Assembly: GCA_031287215.1 (NCBI GenBank)
Contig: JAITTF010000329.1
Span: 1-37,992 of the forward strand
Source: Bacteroidales bacterium
GTDB taxonomy: Bacteria; Bacteroidota; Bacteroidia; Bacteroidales; WCHB1-69
Direction: 5' to 3'
DNA length: 37,992 nt
Below the pieces are notes generated by a model. That model was not told where the DNA came from, did no database searches, and saw nothing but the letters and a program-made list of their open reading frames with translations. This document shows, in pieces, positions 16,737 through 26,800 of the stretch (its first letter is position 1; each line of letters opens with the position of its first letter). The position numbers and the translations under genes are program-made.

Positions 16737-19334
16737 ATGAATTTAGGCAGTTTTACCATAAAATGCCAAGAAGTGATAGCTCAAGCACAACTCTTGGCAA
16801 TGAATAATAAAAATCAACAATTAGATACCCTGCACATCATGGAATCGATCATGGAAAATGATCAGAATGTTGTGCCGTTTTTAATCAAAAAACAGGGAGC
16901 AGACCCTAAAATGATCCGCCAAATCGTAGAAAAACAGCTGAAAACCTTTTCAAAAGTGGAAGGCGGTCAAGTATATCCCACCAATGGCACCCAAACTGCC
17001 ATTCAGAAAGCAATGCTATTTTGTCAGGAATTGGAAGATGAATTTGTCTCTTTAGAGCATCTTTTTTATGGAATTTTTATGGCTAATGATGGCACTTCTA
17101 AGATCCTGAAAGATGCAGGTCTTACGGAAGAGGGCGTTAAAAAGGCTATTCAAGATTTAAGAAAAGGTAGTAAAGCCAATAGTGCTTCGAGTGAAGATAC
17201 CTATAACGCTTTAAATAAATATGCCACCAATCTGAATGATGCCGCCAGAAAAGGCAAATTAGACCCCGTAATAGGTAGAGATGAGGAAATAAGAAGGGTT
17301 TTGCAAATCCTATCCCGCAGAACGAAGAATAATCCTATCCTCATTGGTGAAGCCGGTGTGGGTAAAACGGCTATTGCAGAAGGATTAGCAGAAAGAATGG
17401 TCAATGGCGATATCCCTGAAAATCTGAAAACAAAACAGATTTACTCTTTAGATATGGGAGCACTGATCGCCGGTGCAAAATATAAAGGAGAATTTGAAGA
17501 GAGACTTAAAAGCGTTATCAATGAGGTGATTGAATCCAATGGCGAAATTATCCTCTTTATAGATGAAATACATACTTTAGTAGGTGCCGGCTCTTCAGGC
17601 GAAGGGGCTATGGATGCCGCCAATATTCTTAAACCTGCATTAGCACGTGGTGAACTCCGTTCTATTGGGGCTACTACTACAGATGAGTATCGAAAATTTT
17701 TTGAAAAAGATAAAGCCCTTGAACGTAGATTTCAACCGGTAAAAATTGAAGAACCTGACAAAATAGACGCTATTTCTATTCTTAGAGGTCTAAAAGAACG
17801 CTACGAAAATCACCACCAAGTACAAATCAGAGATGAAGCTATCATTGCAGCGGTAGAACTATCACAACGTTATATTACCGACCGATTTTTGCCGGATAAA
17901 GCGATTGACTTGATTGATGAAGCTGCCTCTAAATTAAAGTTGGAAATCAATTCCGTGCCGGAAGAGTTAGACGAAATTGAACACAAAATCAGACAGTTAG
18001 AGATTGAAAGAGAAGCCCTCAAAAGAGAAGGTAGCGATGGCAAGGTCTCGATAATCAATGAACAATTGGCAAACCTCTACGAAGAAAGAAATAAACTCTC
18101 TTCTAAGTGGAAATCCGAAAAAGAGGTCGCCGATAAAATTCAGAATAATAAACAGTTGATCGAGAGTTATAAGTTGGAAGCTACTAATGAAGAACGACTT
18201 GGAAACTACGGAAGAGTTGCCGAATTACGCTATGGATTGATCAAAAATGCAGAAAATGAAATCGAACACTTACAAACAGAACTTCTTGAAGCTCAAGGAG
18301 AACATGCCCTTATTGACGAAGAGGTTACTGCCGATGATATTGCAGAAGTTGTAGCTCGTTGGACAGGCATTCCGGTTACTAAAATGATGAAAAGTGAAAA
18401 AATGAAACTCCTTGCTTTGGAAGAAGAACTCCATAAGAGGGTAGTAGGCCAAGATGAGGCTATCTCTGCTATCGCTAATGCCATTAGAAGAAGTAGAGCC
18501 GGTATTCAAGAGAGTAAAAAACCTATTGGTTCTTTTATCTTTATGGGTACTACAGGTGTTGGTAAAACCGAATTAGCAAAAACATTAGCCGAATACCTAT
18601 TTGACACGGAAGATGCTATCATTCGTTTCGATATGAGCGAGTTCCAGGAAGCACACTCTATTTCTCGACTGATAGGTTCGCCTCCGGGTTATATTGGTTT
18701 TGATGAAGGGGGACAATTGACCGAAAAAGTGAGAAGAAAACCCTATTCGGTGATCCTTTTTGATGAAATTGAAAAAGCACATCCCGATATTTTCAATATT
18801 CTGCTGCAAGTTTTAGATGATGGCAGACTGACCGACAATAAAGGACGTACTGCCGATTTTAAAAATGCAATTATTATCATGACTTCCAATTTAGGATCGG
18901 AAATTATCCAAGAAAATTATAGCAATAGAAATGACTATTCGGACGATGAAATATTTGCAAAAACAAAAAGCGAAATTTCCGACTTACTCAAAAGAACGCT
19001 CAAACCTGAATTTTTAAATCGTATTGATGAGATTGTGATGTTTCAACCTCTGTCTAAAAAAGAGATTAAAACAATTATTAAACTTCAAATCAATCAGTTG
19101 AATGATATGCTCGAACAGCAAAATATCAAAGTAGAGTTTTCTAAATATGCCTTAGATCTATTGGCAGATTTAGGTTATGACCCGCTCTATGGTGCACGAC
19201 CCCTTAAAAGAGTGATTCAAAAAGAGGTCCTCAACGAATTATCGAAACGGATTCTCGAAGATGATTTTGATAAAAGTAGGGTGATCACTATCGATTCATT
19301 AGAAGAAGGTAAGTTTACTTTCTATAATAAATAA
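16737..19334 (+). CDS. clpB: ATP-dependent disaggregase ClpB (Hsp104 family)
   Basis: Hexameric AAA+ chaperone that pulls proteins out of aggregates together with DnaK. The 865-residue protein has the ClpB layout. A Clp N-domain spans about residues 1-145. The first AAA domain has Walker A GEAGVGKT (about 204-211) and Walker B LFIDEIH. A coiled-coil middle domain spans about 405-525. The second AAA domain has GTTGVGKT (604-611), [11 protein letters not shown] and TSNLGSE. The long middle domain separates it from ClpC and ClpA, and it has no ClpP-binding IGF/IGL-type loop in the usual place that I can see. The start at 16737 is supported by the Shine-Dalgarno; the frame extends 19 codons further up from a TTG. 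A sigma-54-like promoter precedes it and a terminator follows. Confidence 0.96.
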   Translation: MNLGSFTIKCQEVIAQAQLLAMNNKNQQLDTLHIMESIMENDQNVVPFLIKKQGADPKMIRQIVEKQLKTFSKVEGGQVYPTNGTQTAIQKAMLFCQELEDEFVSLEHLFYGIFMANDGTSKILKDAGLTEEGVKKAIQDLRKGSKANSASSEDTYNALNKYATNLNDAARKGKLDPVIGRDEEIRRVLQILSRRTKNNPILIGEAGVGKTAIAEGLAERMVNGDIPENLKTKQIYSLDMGALIAGAKYKGEFEERLKSVINEVIESNGEIILFIDEIHTLVGAGSSGEGAMDAANILKPALARGELRSIGATTTDEYRKFFEKDKALERRFQPVKIEEPDKIDAISILRGLKERYENHHQVQIRDEAIIAAVELSQRYITDRFLPDKAIDLIDEAASKLKLEINSVPEELDEIEHKIRQLEIEREALKREGSDGKVSIINEQLANLYEERNKLSSKWKSEKEVADKIQNNKQLIESYKLEATNEERLGNYGRVAELRYGLIKNAENEIEHLQTELLEAQGEHALIDEEVTADDIAEVVARWTGIPVTKMMKSEKMKLLALEEELHKRVVGQDEAISAIANAIRRSRAGIQESKKPIGSFIFMGTTGVGKTELAKTLAEYLFDTEDAIIRFDMSEFQEAHSISRLIGSPPGYIGFDEGGQLTEKVRRKPYSVILFDEIEKAHPDIFNILLQVLDDGRLTDNKGRTADFKNAIIIMTSNLGSEIIQENYSNRNDYSDDEIFAKTKSEISDLLKRTLKPEFLNRIDEIVMFQPLSKKEIKTIIKLQINQLNDMLEQQNIKVEFSKYALDLLADLGYDPLYGARPLKRVIQKEVLNELSKRILEDDFDKSRVITIDSLEEGKFTFYNK

Positions 19335-19391
19335 AATCTGTAAACATTCAGTATAGATAGTTTATGTATAATCATATCTATGTAATATATC

Positions 19392-19427
19392 ATAGCCCCC
19401 TTTTCAATTTGAAGGGGACTATTTGTT
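19392..19427 (+). terminator. Terminator after clpB
   Basis: A strong hairpin, ATAG-C-CCCCTT pairing with AAGGGG-A-CTAT with one mismatch, and a 9-base loop (19403-19411). It is followed by TTGTTT. It lies 58 bases past the clpB stop and has the highest GC in this gap. Confidence 0.75.
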
Positions 19428-19467
19428 TAATTAACTTTAATTGTGTCTCCAATTAAATATTTATTAC

Positions 19468-19475
19468 TACCTTTG
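19468..19475 (+). promoter_or_regulatory. Promoter of the second flippase, -7 box TACCTTTG
   Basis: A perfect TAnnTTTG box. The start is expected near 19482, about 60 bases before the ATG of the flippase gene. It probably also serves the glycosyltransferase downstream. Confidence 0.7.
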
Positions 19476-19544
19476 CAAAATGAAAAAGTTTTTTTAAACT
19501 TAATTTCAATATTATTATAAGACCTACCACGAAGAATTAAAACA

Positions 19545-20843
19545 ATGGTTGACAAAATATTAGGGACTTTTTTTTCGCGGATTTTTGTTTCAATTGTGAT
19601 GTTTTGTATCGTGGTTATCAATACAAATACTTTTGGAGCAGAAGGAACTGGAACCATTGCTTTGGTGGTTTTAGCCATGACCATCTTGCAACTTTTTTCC
19701 AATTTCGTAGGAGGAGGAGCTATCGTCTATTTTGTTCCTCGTTATAGTTTTTCTCAAATTGTTTTGCTTACATACGTTTGGAGTCTGTTAAGCAATACAC
19801 TTGGTTTTTTATTACTCTATTTTCTACATTTAATTCCTCAAGGATTTGAGACTATTCTTGTTGCTCTATCTTTCACAAATTCAATTTATTATATCAACAA
19901 TTCGTTAATTCAAGGAAAAGAAAAAATAAAATTATATAATAAAATTCAGATTTTACAGGCAGTAGTATTAATAGTATTGTTTAGTGTTTTTATTTTTATT
20001 GGTAATTTTTTTAATTTTAATCTTGATGTGCTATACTATTTGTTAGCATTATTAATCTCCTATGTAATCCCCGTAATAATCTCTTTGAGTTTTGTGATCA
20101 AAAATATGGATATTTTAAAAAAAGAAGGACTTCAAACATTGATAAAAGAAGCTTTTCAGTTTGGTTTTTGGATTCAAATTGCAAATCTTGCACAACAGCT
20201 TAATTATCGGATTAGTTACTATTTTATTGAATACTATACCGGCAGAAAACCGTTAGGTATATTTGAATTAGGAACTAAATTATCAGAAGTAGTCTGGATC
20301 TTTCCTAAAAGTGTTGCATTAGTGCAATATGCAAGATTGTCAAACTGTGAAGATACTCAATATGCCGCCAGAATAACTACCTCAATATTAAAAATCGTAT
20401 TCTGTTTCACGTTATTAGCTGTACTGATTCTTCTATTAATTCCTTCTCACGCTATTGGTTGGGTTTTTGGAGCTGATTTTATTGAATCCAAAAATATCAT
20501 CTATTCACTTGCACCGGGAATAGTTTTTCTCTCATGCTTAACGATCTTTTCTCACCATTTTTCAGGGTTTGGCAAATATTGGATTAATGCTATCTCTTCA
20601 GTGATAGGATTAATTGTCACTTTAGTTTTAAGTCTCATTCTCCTCCCTCCAACTGTTGCCCAAGGTTATATGAAGACCCTGCAAATGGCAGGTATTATAA
20701 CCAGTGTATCCTATTTCTCAAGTCTGATTTTTAGTTTTATTTTGTTCTTGAAACAACCTGATACTTCTTTTAAAATGCTGTTTATTTACAAAACCGATTT
20801 TCTGTTTTTTAAAAATGAAATTAAAAAACATCTAAATAAATAA
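19545..20843 (+). CDS. Oligosaccharide flippase-like membrane protein (Wzx superfamily)
   Basis: Predicted to move a lipid-linked sugar across the inner membrane. The 432-residue protein has about 12 hydrophobic segments spread over its whole length and the N-terminal pattern GAEGTGTIALVVLAMTIL typical of Wzx-like proteins, where a glycine-rich turn follows the first helix. It is shorter than the flippase at 8186 and not a close copy of it. A glycosyltransferase starts 22 bases downstream, so the pair may serve one surface glycan. This is a small pair, not a full polysaccharide locus. The substrate is unknown. Confidence 0.78.
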   Translation: MVDKILGTFFSRIFVSIVMFCIVVINTNTFGAEGTGTIALVVLAMTILQLFSNFVGGGAIVYFVPRYSFSQIVLLTYVWSLLSNTLGFLLLYFLHLIPQGFETILVALSFTNSIYYINNSLIQGKEKIKLYNKIQILQAVVLIVLFSVFIFIGNFFNFNLDVLYYLLALLISYVIPVIISLSFVIKNMDILKKEGLQTLIKEAFQFGFWIQIANLAQQLNYRISYYFIEYYTGRKPLGIFELGTKLSEVVWIFPKSVALVQYARLSNCEDTQYAARITTSILKIVFCFTLLAVLILLLIPSHAIGWVFGADFIESKNIIYSLAPGIVFLSCLTIFSHHFSGFGKYWINAISSVIGLIVTLVLSLILLPPTVAQGYMKTLQMAGIITSVSYFSSLIFSFILFLKQPDTSFKMLFIYKTDFLFFKNEIKKHLNK

Positions 20844-20865
20844 AACAATTCTTCATAAAACATGT

Positions 20866-22008
20866 ATGTACATTCTACACCTCCCTTCTTGGTTCCCTGA
20901 TGCTGAAAATCCTTATAAAGGCAATTTTATTGAAAAACATATTGACGCTATCTCCGATTTCTATCCCTGTATCACACTTCAAGTGGTTGGCATAGAAAAA
21001 GTAACCCGAAAATGCGCAACAGAAGAAAAAGATAATAATATCATTATTAGATATTTTTATAAAAAAAGCCACAATCTTTTCCGTAAAGCCTATAATAAAT
21101 TTTATAAGGAATATCTCTATCATAAAGGTGCTGAAAAAATAGTGGCACAATATGGAAAACCCGAATTGATCCATCTTCATGTTGCATTTCCAGTCGGAAA
21201 AACAGCTTGTAGATGGAGTGAAAAATGGGGTATCCCACTTGTCCTGACCGAACATTGGAGCATTTATCAAGAAAAAAATCGCGATAAATTAGCTCCAGCT
21301 TTAGATAAAAAATTGAGAAAAATATGGAGAAACGTTCAGGCTTTTACAACCGTCTCTCAGGATTTAAAACAACAAATAGAACGACTATATGAAACAAAAT
21401 ATGGTTTTGTTATCCATAATGTAGTGAATACTAATCTCTTTTGTCCTTTTACGCCTAATCATGACAAAAAAACGATCATCCATATCTCTACATTACAAGA
21501 TGAAGTTAAAAATTTCACCGGTATTTTACAAGCTATCGACATGCTACACCAAAAAAGGAATGATTTTGTTTTGAAAGTGATTTATGAACAACCCAATGCA
21601 GCAGCAGAGCAGTATGTAAAAGATCATCATCTATCAGCAATCGTGCAATTTCTGGGTAGTAAACCGGAAGTAGAGGTGGCACAAGAACTACAAAACAGCG
21701 ATTTTTTAGTGCTATTTTCAAATTACGAAAACTTGCCTTGTGTAATTTGTGAAGCTTTTTCTTGCGGAAAACCGGTAGTAGTAACCCCTGTAGGCGGTAT
21801 CCCTGAGATTGTAAATACCGATCGAGGACTATTTGCACAAGTTAAAGATATTGAGGATTTAGCACTCCAACTCAATACCATGTTAGATCATTACAATGAT
21901 TACAATAGTTTCAATATCAGGACTTTCTCCGAAAAACATTTTTCAAGGAAAAAAATCGGAAAAGAGTTTTCTGAGTTTTATAAATTTTTAGTATCTTTGC
22001 ACCCCTGA
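20866..22008 (+). CDS. Glycosyltransferase family 4 (GT-B fold)
   Basis: Retaining glycosyltransferase that would transfer a sugar from a nucleotide donor to a lipid or glycan acceptor at the cytoplasmic face. The 380-residue protein has the N-terminal acceptor domain (LHLPSWFPDAENPYKGNFIE) with LIHLHVAFPVG and LTEHWSIY in the middle. The C-terminal donor domain has SNYENLPCVICEAFSCGKPVV (split ENLPCVICE, the E-x7-E region near residue 285-295) and VTPVGGIPEIV. The start is the ATG at 20866; another ATG at 20862 is in a different frame. Its last codons overlap the promoter of the tRNA-Leu gene. The product sugar is unknown. Confidence 0.9.
   Translation: MYILHLPSWFPDAENPYKGNFIEKHIDAISDFYPCITLQVVGIEKVTRKCATEEKDNNIIIRYFYKKSHNLFRKAYNKFYKEYLYHKGAEKIVAQYGKPELIHLHVAFPVGKTACRWSEKWGIPLVLTEHWSIYQEKNRDKLAPALDKKLRKIWRNVQAFTTVSQDLKQQIERLYETKYGFVIHNVVNTNLFCPFTPNHDKKTIIHISTLQDEVKNFTGILQAIDMLHQKRNDFVLKVIYEQPNAAAEQYVKDHHLSAIVQFLGSKPEVEVAQELQNSDFLVLFSNYENLPCVICEAFSCGKPVVVTPVGGIPEIVNTDRGLFAQVKDIEDLALQLNTMLDHYNDYNSFNIRTFSEKHFSRKKIGKEFSEFYKFLVSLHP
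21992..21999 (+). promoter_or_regulatory. tRNA-Leu promoter, -7 box TATCTTTG
   Basis: A TAnnTTTG box 15 bases before the tRNA 5' end, inside the last codons of the glycosyltransferase gene. It likely also drives the DUF4292 gene and queG. Confidence 0.75.
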
Positions 22009-22014
22009 ATTTAC

Positions 22015-22096
22015 ACCCGGATGGCGGAATGGTAGACGCGCTAGTTTCAGGGACTGGTGTCCGTAGGACGTGCAAGTTCGAGTCTTGTTCCGGGTA
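22015..22096 (+). tRNA. tRNA-Leu, anticodon CAG
   Basis: The full cloverleaf can be drawn. The acceptor stem is ACCCGGA (22015-22021) with TCCGGGT (22089-22095) and discriminator A. The D stem is GCG/CGC. The anticodon stem is CTAGT/ACTGG with loop TTCAGGG, so the anticodon is CAG. There is a long variable arm, as in leucine tRNAs, and the T arm GCAAG-TTCGAGT-CTTGT. The 3' CCA is not encoded. The DUF4292 gene begins 12 bases after it. Confidence 0.95.
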
Positions 22097-22108
22097 CTTT
22101 ACTAAACC

Positions 22109-22684
22109 ATGAAAAAGTTATTATCCTTCCTAATTATTGTCTTTTGTTTCTCCGTTATAGGTGAATCTCAAAATATTGACACTACAGAACTTTTTTCTCC
22201 TCAATGGATTTCTTATAAAATGAAAGTAAAAGGAAATATCAATAAAGAAAATTATGTTTTCCAACTCTTTTATGTCAATCGAATAGACAGTATTATCTAC
22301 ATCAATTTCCATATTTCAGGCATCGAGATCGGACGATTAACAGCTACACCGGAAGAGGTGATTTTTGTAAATAAAGTGAAGTATGAATATTATCAAGGGG
22401 AATACGATCATCTGATTTCGCGATTAAATTATCCTCTTAATTTTTATACTTTACAAAATTTGATGAATGGCACTCCTAATGAAGAGCTCCTCAACAATCC
22501 ACTCATCACTATTCTTTACGAATATGAAACTGAAAAGGGTACGGTATCATTTTTCAAAAAAATAAATATCGAAATACCTCTTATTCAAATGAATTTTATG
22601 GGAGAGGTTTCTCATCTTAAATTTAATGTACCAGGTCCGACCACTATCAAAATACCGGAAAAATTTACCCCGATAAAGTTCTAA
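22109..22684 (+). CDS. DUF4292 protein (LolA/LolB-like envelope protein)
   Basis: The function is not known; the family is predicted to have a LolA/LolB-like fold and to work in the periplasm or at the outer membrane. The 191-residue protein has a signal peptide (MKKLLSFLIIVFCFSVIG). The DUF4292 pattern follows: RIDSIIYINFHISGIEIGR near residue 55, TPEEVIFVNKVKYEYYQGEY and then LQNLMNGTP near residue 115. There is no proper lipobox, although many relatives are lipoproteins. The gene begins 12 bases after tRNA-Leu, and its stop codon directly abuts the queG start. The family call is moderately sure and rests on motif memory. Confidence 0.72.
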   Translation: MKKLLSFLIIVFCFSVIGESQNIDTTELFSPQWISYKMKVKGNINKENYVFQLFYVNRIDSIIYINFHISGIEIGRLTATPEEVIFVNKVKYEYYQGEYDHLISRLNYPLNFYTLQNLMNGTPNEELLNNPLITILYEYETEKGTVSFFKKINIEIPLIQMNFMGEVSHLKFNVPGPTTIKIPEKFTPIKF

Positions 22685-23590
22685 ATGACTATCGAACAAG
22701 AAATTAAAGAACGAGCACGCTCTCTTGGCTTTTTTCAATGTGGAATTGCAAAAGCAGAACCATTGGTTGACGAAGAACAGAAAAACAGAGAGATGATTGC
22801 CAAAGGCTATCACGCCTATAAAAGCTACTTGGAAAATAATATTGAAAAACGATTCAATCCGACATTAGTAGTACCGGAAGCAAAAAGTGTCATAGTCTGT
22901 CTTTATAATTATCTAACAAACGTGCATTTAAATAGTGATTATAAAATGGCTAAATATAGCTTCATTACGGATTACCATACTTTAATAAGAGACAAATTGA
23001 CCCTGTTAGCTCATTTTATCCATCAGCAATCTCCTGATACTGCATACAAAATCTCTGTGGACAGTTCTATAGTTACTGAAAAAAATTGGGCAGTGCGCGC
23101 CGGTTTAGGGTTTATTGGCAAAAATTCTCTACTCCAAACTCCTCAAGGCTCCTATTTTCTAATTGGAACCATCACTACGCCCCTCCTATTAACTCCTGAC
23201 ACACCGATAAAAGCAGATTGTGGAGCCTGTAAACGCTGTATGGATGCATGCCCAACACATGCGATCAAAGCTCCCTATCAAATAGATGCCCGCAAATGTA
23301 TCTCTCATCTTAATACAGAAGCAAAAAATTTGGAAAGCTCTGAAGTAGAATATGATTCTAAATGGCTGATTGGTTGCGATATCTGTCAAGAAGTATGCCC
23401 TCACAACGTCAATGCTCCCTTAAGTGAAGATGCTACAAAACACTTAGCTCCTTTTATTCACTTTAAAAATGAAGATTTTAACACACTTTCAGAAGAAGAT
23501 TTTAAACGCTATTTTATCGGAACTTGTTTAGAAAGAAGAAAATACCATCATTTTATGACGAGCATTAAAAATGCAAAAAAACAACTTTAA
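22685..23590 (+). CDS. queG: Epoxyqueuosine reductase QueG
   Basis: Last step of queuosine synthesis: reduction of epoxyqueuosine in the tRNA wobble position, using cobalamin and two 4Fe-4S clusters. The 301-residue protein has the N-terminal cobalamin-binding domain with the presumed catalytic Asp126 in SVDSSIVTEKNWA. GFIGKNSLL follows. The ferredoxin part has CGACKRCMDACPTHAI and CDICQEVCPHN. It is the short form without the C-terminal HEAT-like repeats. Its ATG follows the stop of the DUF4292 gene with no gap. An inverted repeat overlaps its end. Confidence 0.95.
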   Translation: MTIEQEIKERARSLGFFQCGIAKAEPLVDEEQKNREMIAKGYHAYKSYLENNIEKRFNPTLVVPEAKSVIVCLYNYLTNVHLNSDYKMAKYSFITDYHTLIRDKLTLLAHFIHQQSPDTAYKISVDSSIVTEKNWAVRAGLGFIGKNSLLQTPQGSYFLIGTITTPLLLTPDTPIKADCGACKRCMDACPTHAIKAPYQIDARKCISHLNTEAKNLESSEVEYDSKWLIGCDICQEVCPHNVNAPLSEDATKHLAPFIHFKNEDFNTLSEEDFKRYFIGTCLERRKYHHFMTSIKNAKKQL

Positions 23591-23607
23591 AAAGAGGTCT
23601 TTTTAAA
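23586..23607 (+). terminator. Inverted repeat at the end of queG, possible terminator
   Basis: TTTAAAAAGA and TCTTTTTAAA form a perfect 10-bp inverted repeat with a 2-base GG spacer, overlapping the queG stop codon. It may end the tRNA-Leu/DUF4292/queG transcript before the rpoB promoter. Low GC and a tight loop make it uncertain. Confidence 0.45.
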
Positions 23608-23652
23608 ATAAAATATTTTTAATACAAGATACAAATAAATAAAATATTTTTG

Positions 23653-23660
23653 TATCTTTG
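23653..23660 (+). promoter_or_regulatory. rpoBC promoter, -7 box TATCTTTG
   Basis: A perfect TAnnTTTG box with a start expected near 23668, giving a leader of about 134 bases. It is the only clear box before rpoB. Confidence 0.75.
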
Positions 23661-23667
23661 CACGCTT

Positions 23668-23801
23668 AAATTGTAATATGTTGAATTAAAAAAGTCCCAC
23701 AGTATAAATAAATAATTAAATAATTTTTTAATAGGTATTAATATATCTCGTTAAAAAGTTATTAAAATATTTTAATATAAACATTTTAAAATAATATAGC
23801 C
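23668..23801 (+). promoter_or_regulatory. AT-rich rpoB leader with a perfect palindrome
   Basis: The leader is almost only A and T. ATTAAAATATTTTAAT at 23761-23776 is a perfect 16-base palindrome, 25 bases before the start codon. Whether it is a hairpin, a protein site or a by-product of composition cannot be told. Confidence 0.3.
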
Positions 23802-26800
23802 TTGGCAACAAAAAACAATCAAAGATTTAGTTTCGCATCGGTGCAAACAGTTGATTATCCAGACTTTTTGGAAATCCAGTTAAAGTCATTCAACGATTTT
23901 TTTCAGATAGAGACCGACGCTGAGAACAGACATAACGAGGGTTTGTTTAGAGTATTTCAGGAAAACTTTCCTATTGCGGATGCAAGGAACAGTTTTGTGC
24001 TCGAATTTTTGGATTATTACATCGATGGTCCCAGATATTCGATAGAAGAATGCCTTGAAAGAGGATTAACTTATAGCGTTCCTCTGAAAGCAAAAATGAA
24101 ATTATCTTGTAACGATTCAGACCATGAAGATTTTGAAACCGTAATCCAAGATGTATATCTTGGAATGATCCCCTACATGACCCCACAGGGTACTTTTGTG
24201 GTTAATGGTGCTGAAAGGGTTGTCGTTTCTCAGTTACACCGCTCGCCGGGTGTCTTCTTCGGTTCGTCTTTCCACTCTAATGGTTCTCAACTCTATTCCG
24301 CGAGAATTATCCCTTTTAAAGGCTCTTGGATGGAATTTACTACCGATATTAATGGCGTTATGTATGCCTATATTGATAGAAAAAAGAAATTACCGGTTAC
24401 TACGCTCCTTAGAGCTATCGGTTATGAAACCGATAAAGATATTCTCGATATCTTTGACATCGCTCAAGAGGTAAAAGCTTCAAAAGCTAATCTGAAAAAA
24501 TTTATTGGTGAACGACTCGCTGCTCGCGTAGTGAAATCCTGGAATGAAGATTTTGTAGATGAAGAAACAGGTGAAGTAGTGAATATCGAACGTACTGAAG
24601 TACTCATCGAAAGAGAAACCGTTCTGGAAGATAAACATATTAATCTGATTACAGATAAAGATGCCAACATTAAGACTGTCCTATTCCATAAATCTGAAAA
24701 TAAACAGATCGACTACTCTATTATCTTCAATACCCTTCAAAAAGACCCTACCAACTCGGAAAAACAAGCTATTGAATACATCTATCTGCAACTCAGAAAT
24801 ACTGCCGCTCCTGATGAAGAAACTGCGAGAACCGCGCTGGAAAAACTCTTCTTCTCGGAAAAACGTTACGACTTAGGTGAAGTAGGTCGTTACCGTATCA
24901 ATAAAAAATTAAACTTAAATATCCCTATGGAAGTATGCATACTTACTAAAGAGGATATTATCTATATTATACGTCACCTTATTGAATTAATAAATTCAAA
25001 AACTGAGGTTGATGATATTGACCACTTAAGCAATAGACGCGTAAGAACTGTAGGTGAACAACTGTTCAATCAGTTTGGCGTTGGTTTGGCTCGTATGGCT
25101 CGTACTATTCGCGAAAAAATGAATGTTCGCGACAATGAAGTATTTGCCCCTATCGACTTAATTAACGCAAAAACACTTTCTGCCGTTATCAACTCCTTCT
25201 TCGGGACAAATCAGTTGTCTCAATTTATGGATCAAACCAATCCATTGTCTGAAATTACGCATAAAAGAAGAATTTCTGCTTTAGGACCCGGCGGTCTGTC
25301 TCGCGAAAGAGCCGGATTTGAAGTACGTGACGTTCACTATACTCACTATGGGCGTCTCTGTACTATTGAAACTCCTGAAGGCCCCAATATCGGTTTGATC
25401 TCTTCACTCTGCGTATTTGCAAAAATTAACAATCTCGGTTTTATCGAAACTCCTTACCGAAAAGTAGAGAATGGTCGCGTTAAATTTGACAAACCACCGG
25501 TATATCTGAGTGCAGAAGAAGAAGAAAACAAATCTATTGCTCAGGCAACTGCCGAAATGGATAGCTTTGGTATTCTTAGTGAAAAAGTAAAAGCAAGAAA
25601 CCTGGCTGATTATCCTATTCTGGAAAGAGATAAAATTGACTTGATAGATATAGCTCCTAATCAGATCGCTTCTATCGCAGCCTCTTTAATCCCATTCCTT
25701 GAACACGATGATGCTAACAGAGCCTTGATGGGTTCTAACATGATGCGTCAAGCTGTTCCTCTTTTACATCCGGAAGCACCTATCGTGGGTACCGGTCTGG
25801 AAAAACGAGTTGCCCTTGACTCTCGTGCACTCCTTAGAGCTGAACACGAAGGTACCGTTAAATATGTGGACGCAGAAAAAATTATCATTGAATATGATTA
25901 TAGTGAAGTAGAAAAATTAGTTAGTTTTGAATCTAATATTAAAACGTATATCTTACCTAAATTTAGAAGAACTAATCAAAGCTCTTGCGTCAACATGAAA
26001 CCGATCGTCTCTAAAGGACAAGCGGTAAAAGAAGGTGATGTGCTTACAGAAGGTTATGCTACCGCAAACGGAGAATTGGCGTTGGGAAGAAATATGATGG
26101 TTGCCTTCATGCCTTGGAAAGGATATAATTTTGAGGATGCTATCGTCATCTCTGAAAGAGTTGTCAAAGAAGACATCTTTACCTCTATTCATATAGAAGA
26201 ATTTACGCTGGAAGTGAGAGATACTAAACGCGGACAAGAAGAGCTGACTAATGATATTCCAAATGTTTCTACTGAAGCTACTAAAGACTTAGGTGAAGAT
26301 GGTTTGATTAGAGTGGGTGCTGAAGTAAATGAAGGAGATATCCTAATCGGAAAAATTACTCCAAAAGGAGAATCTTACCCTACACCGGAAGAAAAATTAT
26401 TACGTGCTATCTTCGGAGATAAAGCCGGCGATGTGAAAGATGCTTCCCTTAAAGCACCTCCATCCATGAAAGGGGTCGTAGTAGATACCAAATTACTCTC
26501 CCGCTTGATTAAAGATAGAAAAACTAAATCTAAAGATAAAGATATCGTTAAACAAATCGAGGAGAAATATGCTAAGAATCTCATTGAACTGAAAGAATCT
26601 TTGGTGAAAAAACTTTACCAGATTTTAGAAGGTAAAATGGCTTTGAATATTCATGATAATGCTAAAAATATTATCATCCAAAAAGGAACTAAATTTTCAC
26701 AAAAAGAATTAAATAAAGTTGATTTTTCAGTTGTTACCGTCTCTAAATGGACTAACGATGCAAAAGTGAATGAATTAGTGGCAAAAGTAATTAGAAATTA

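Noticed and set aside
16737-19334. ClpC or ClpA instead of ClpB
   Set aside because: The long coiled-coil middle domain between the two AAA domains is the ClpB form.
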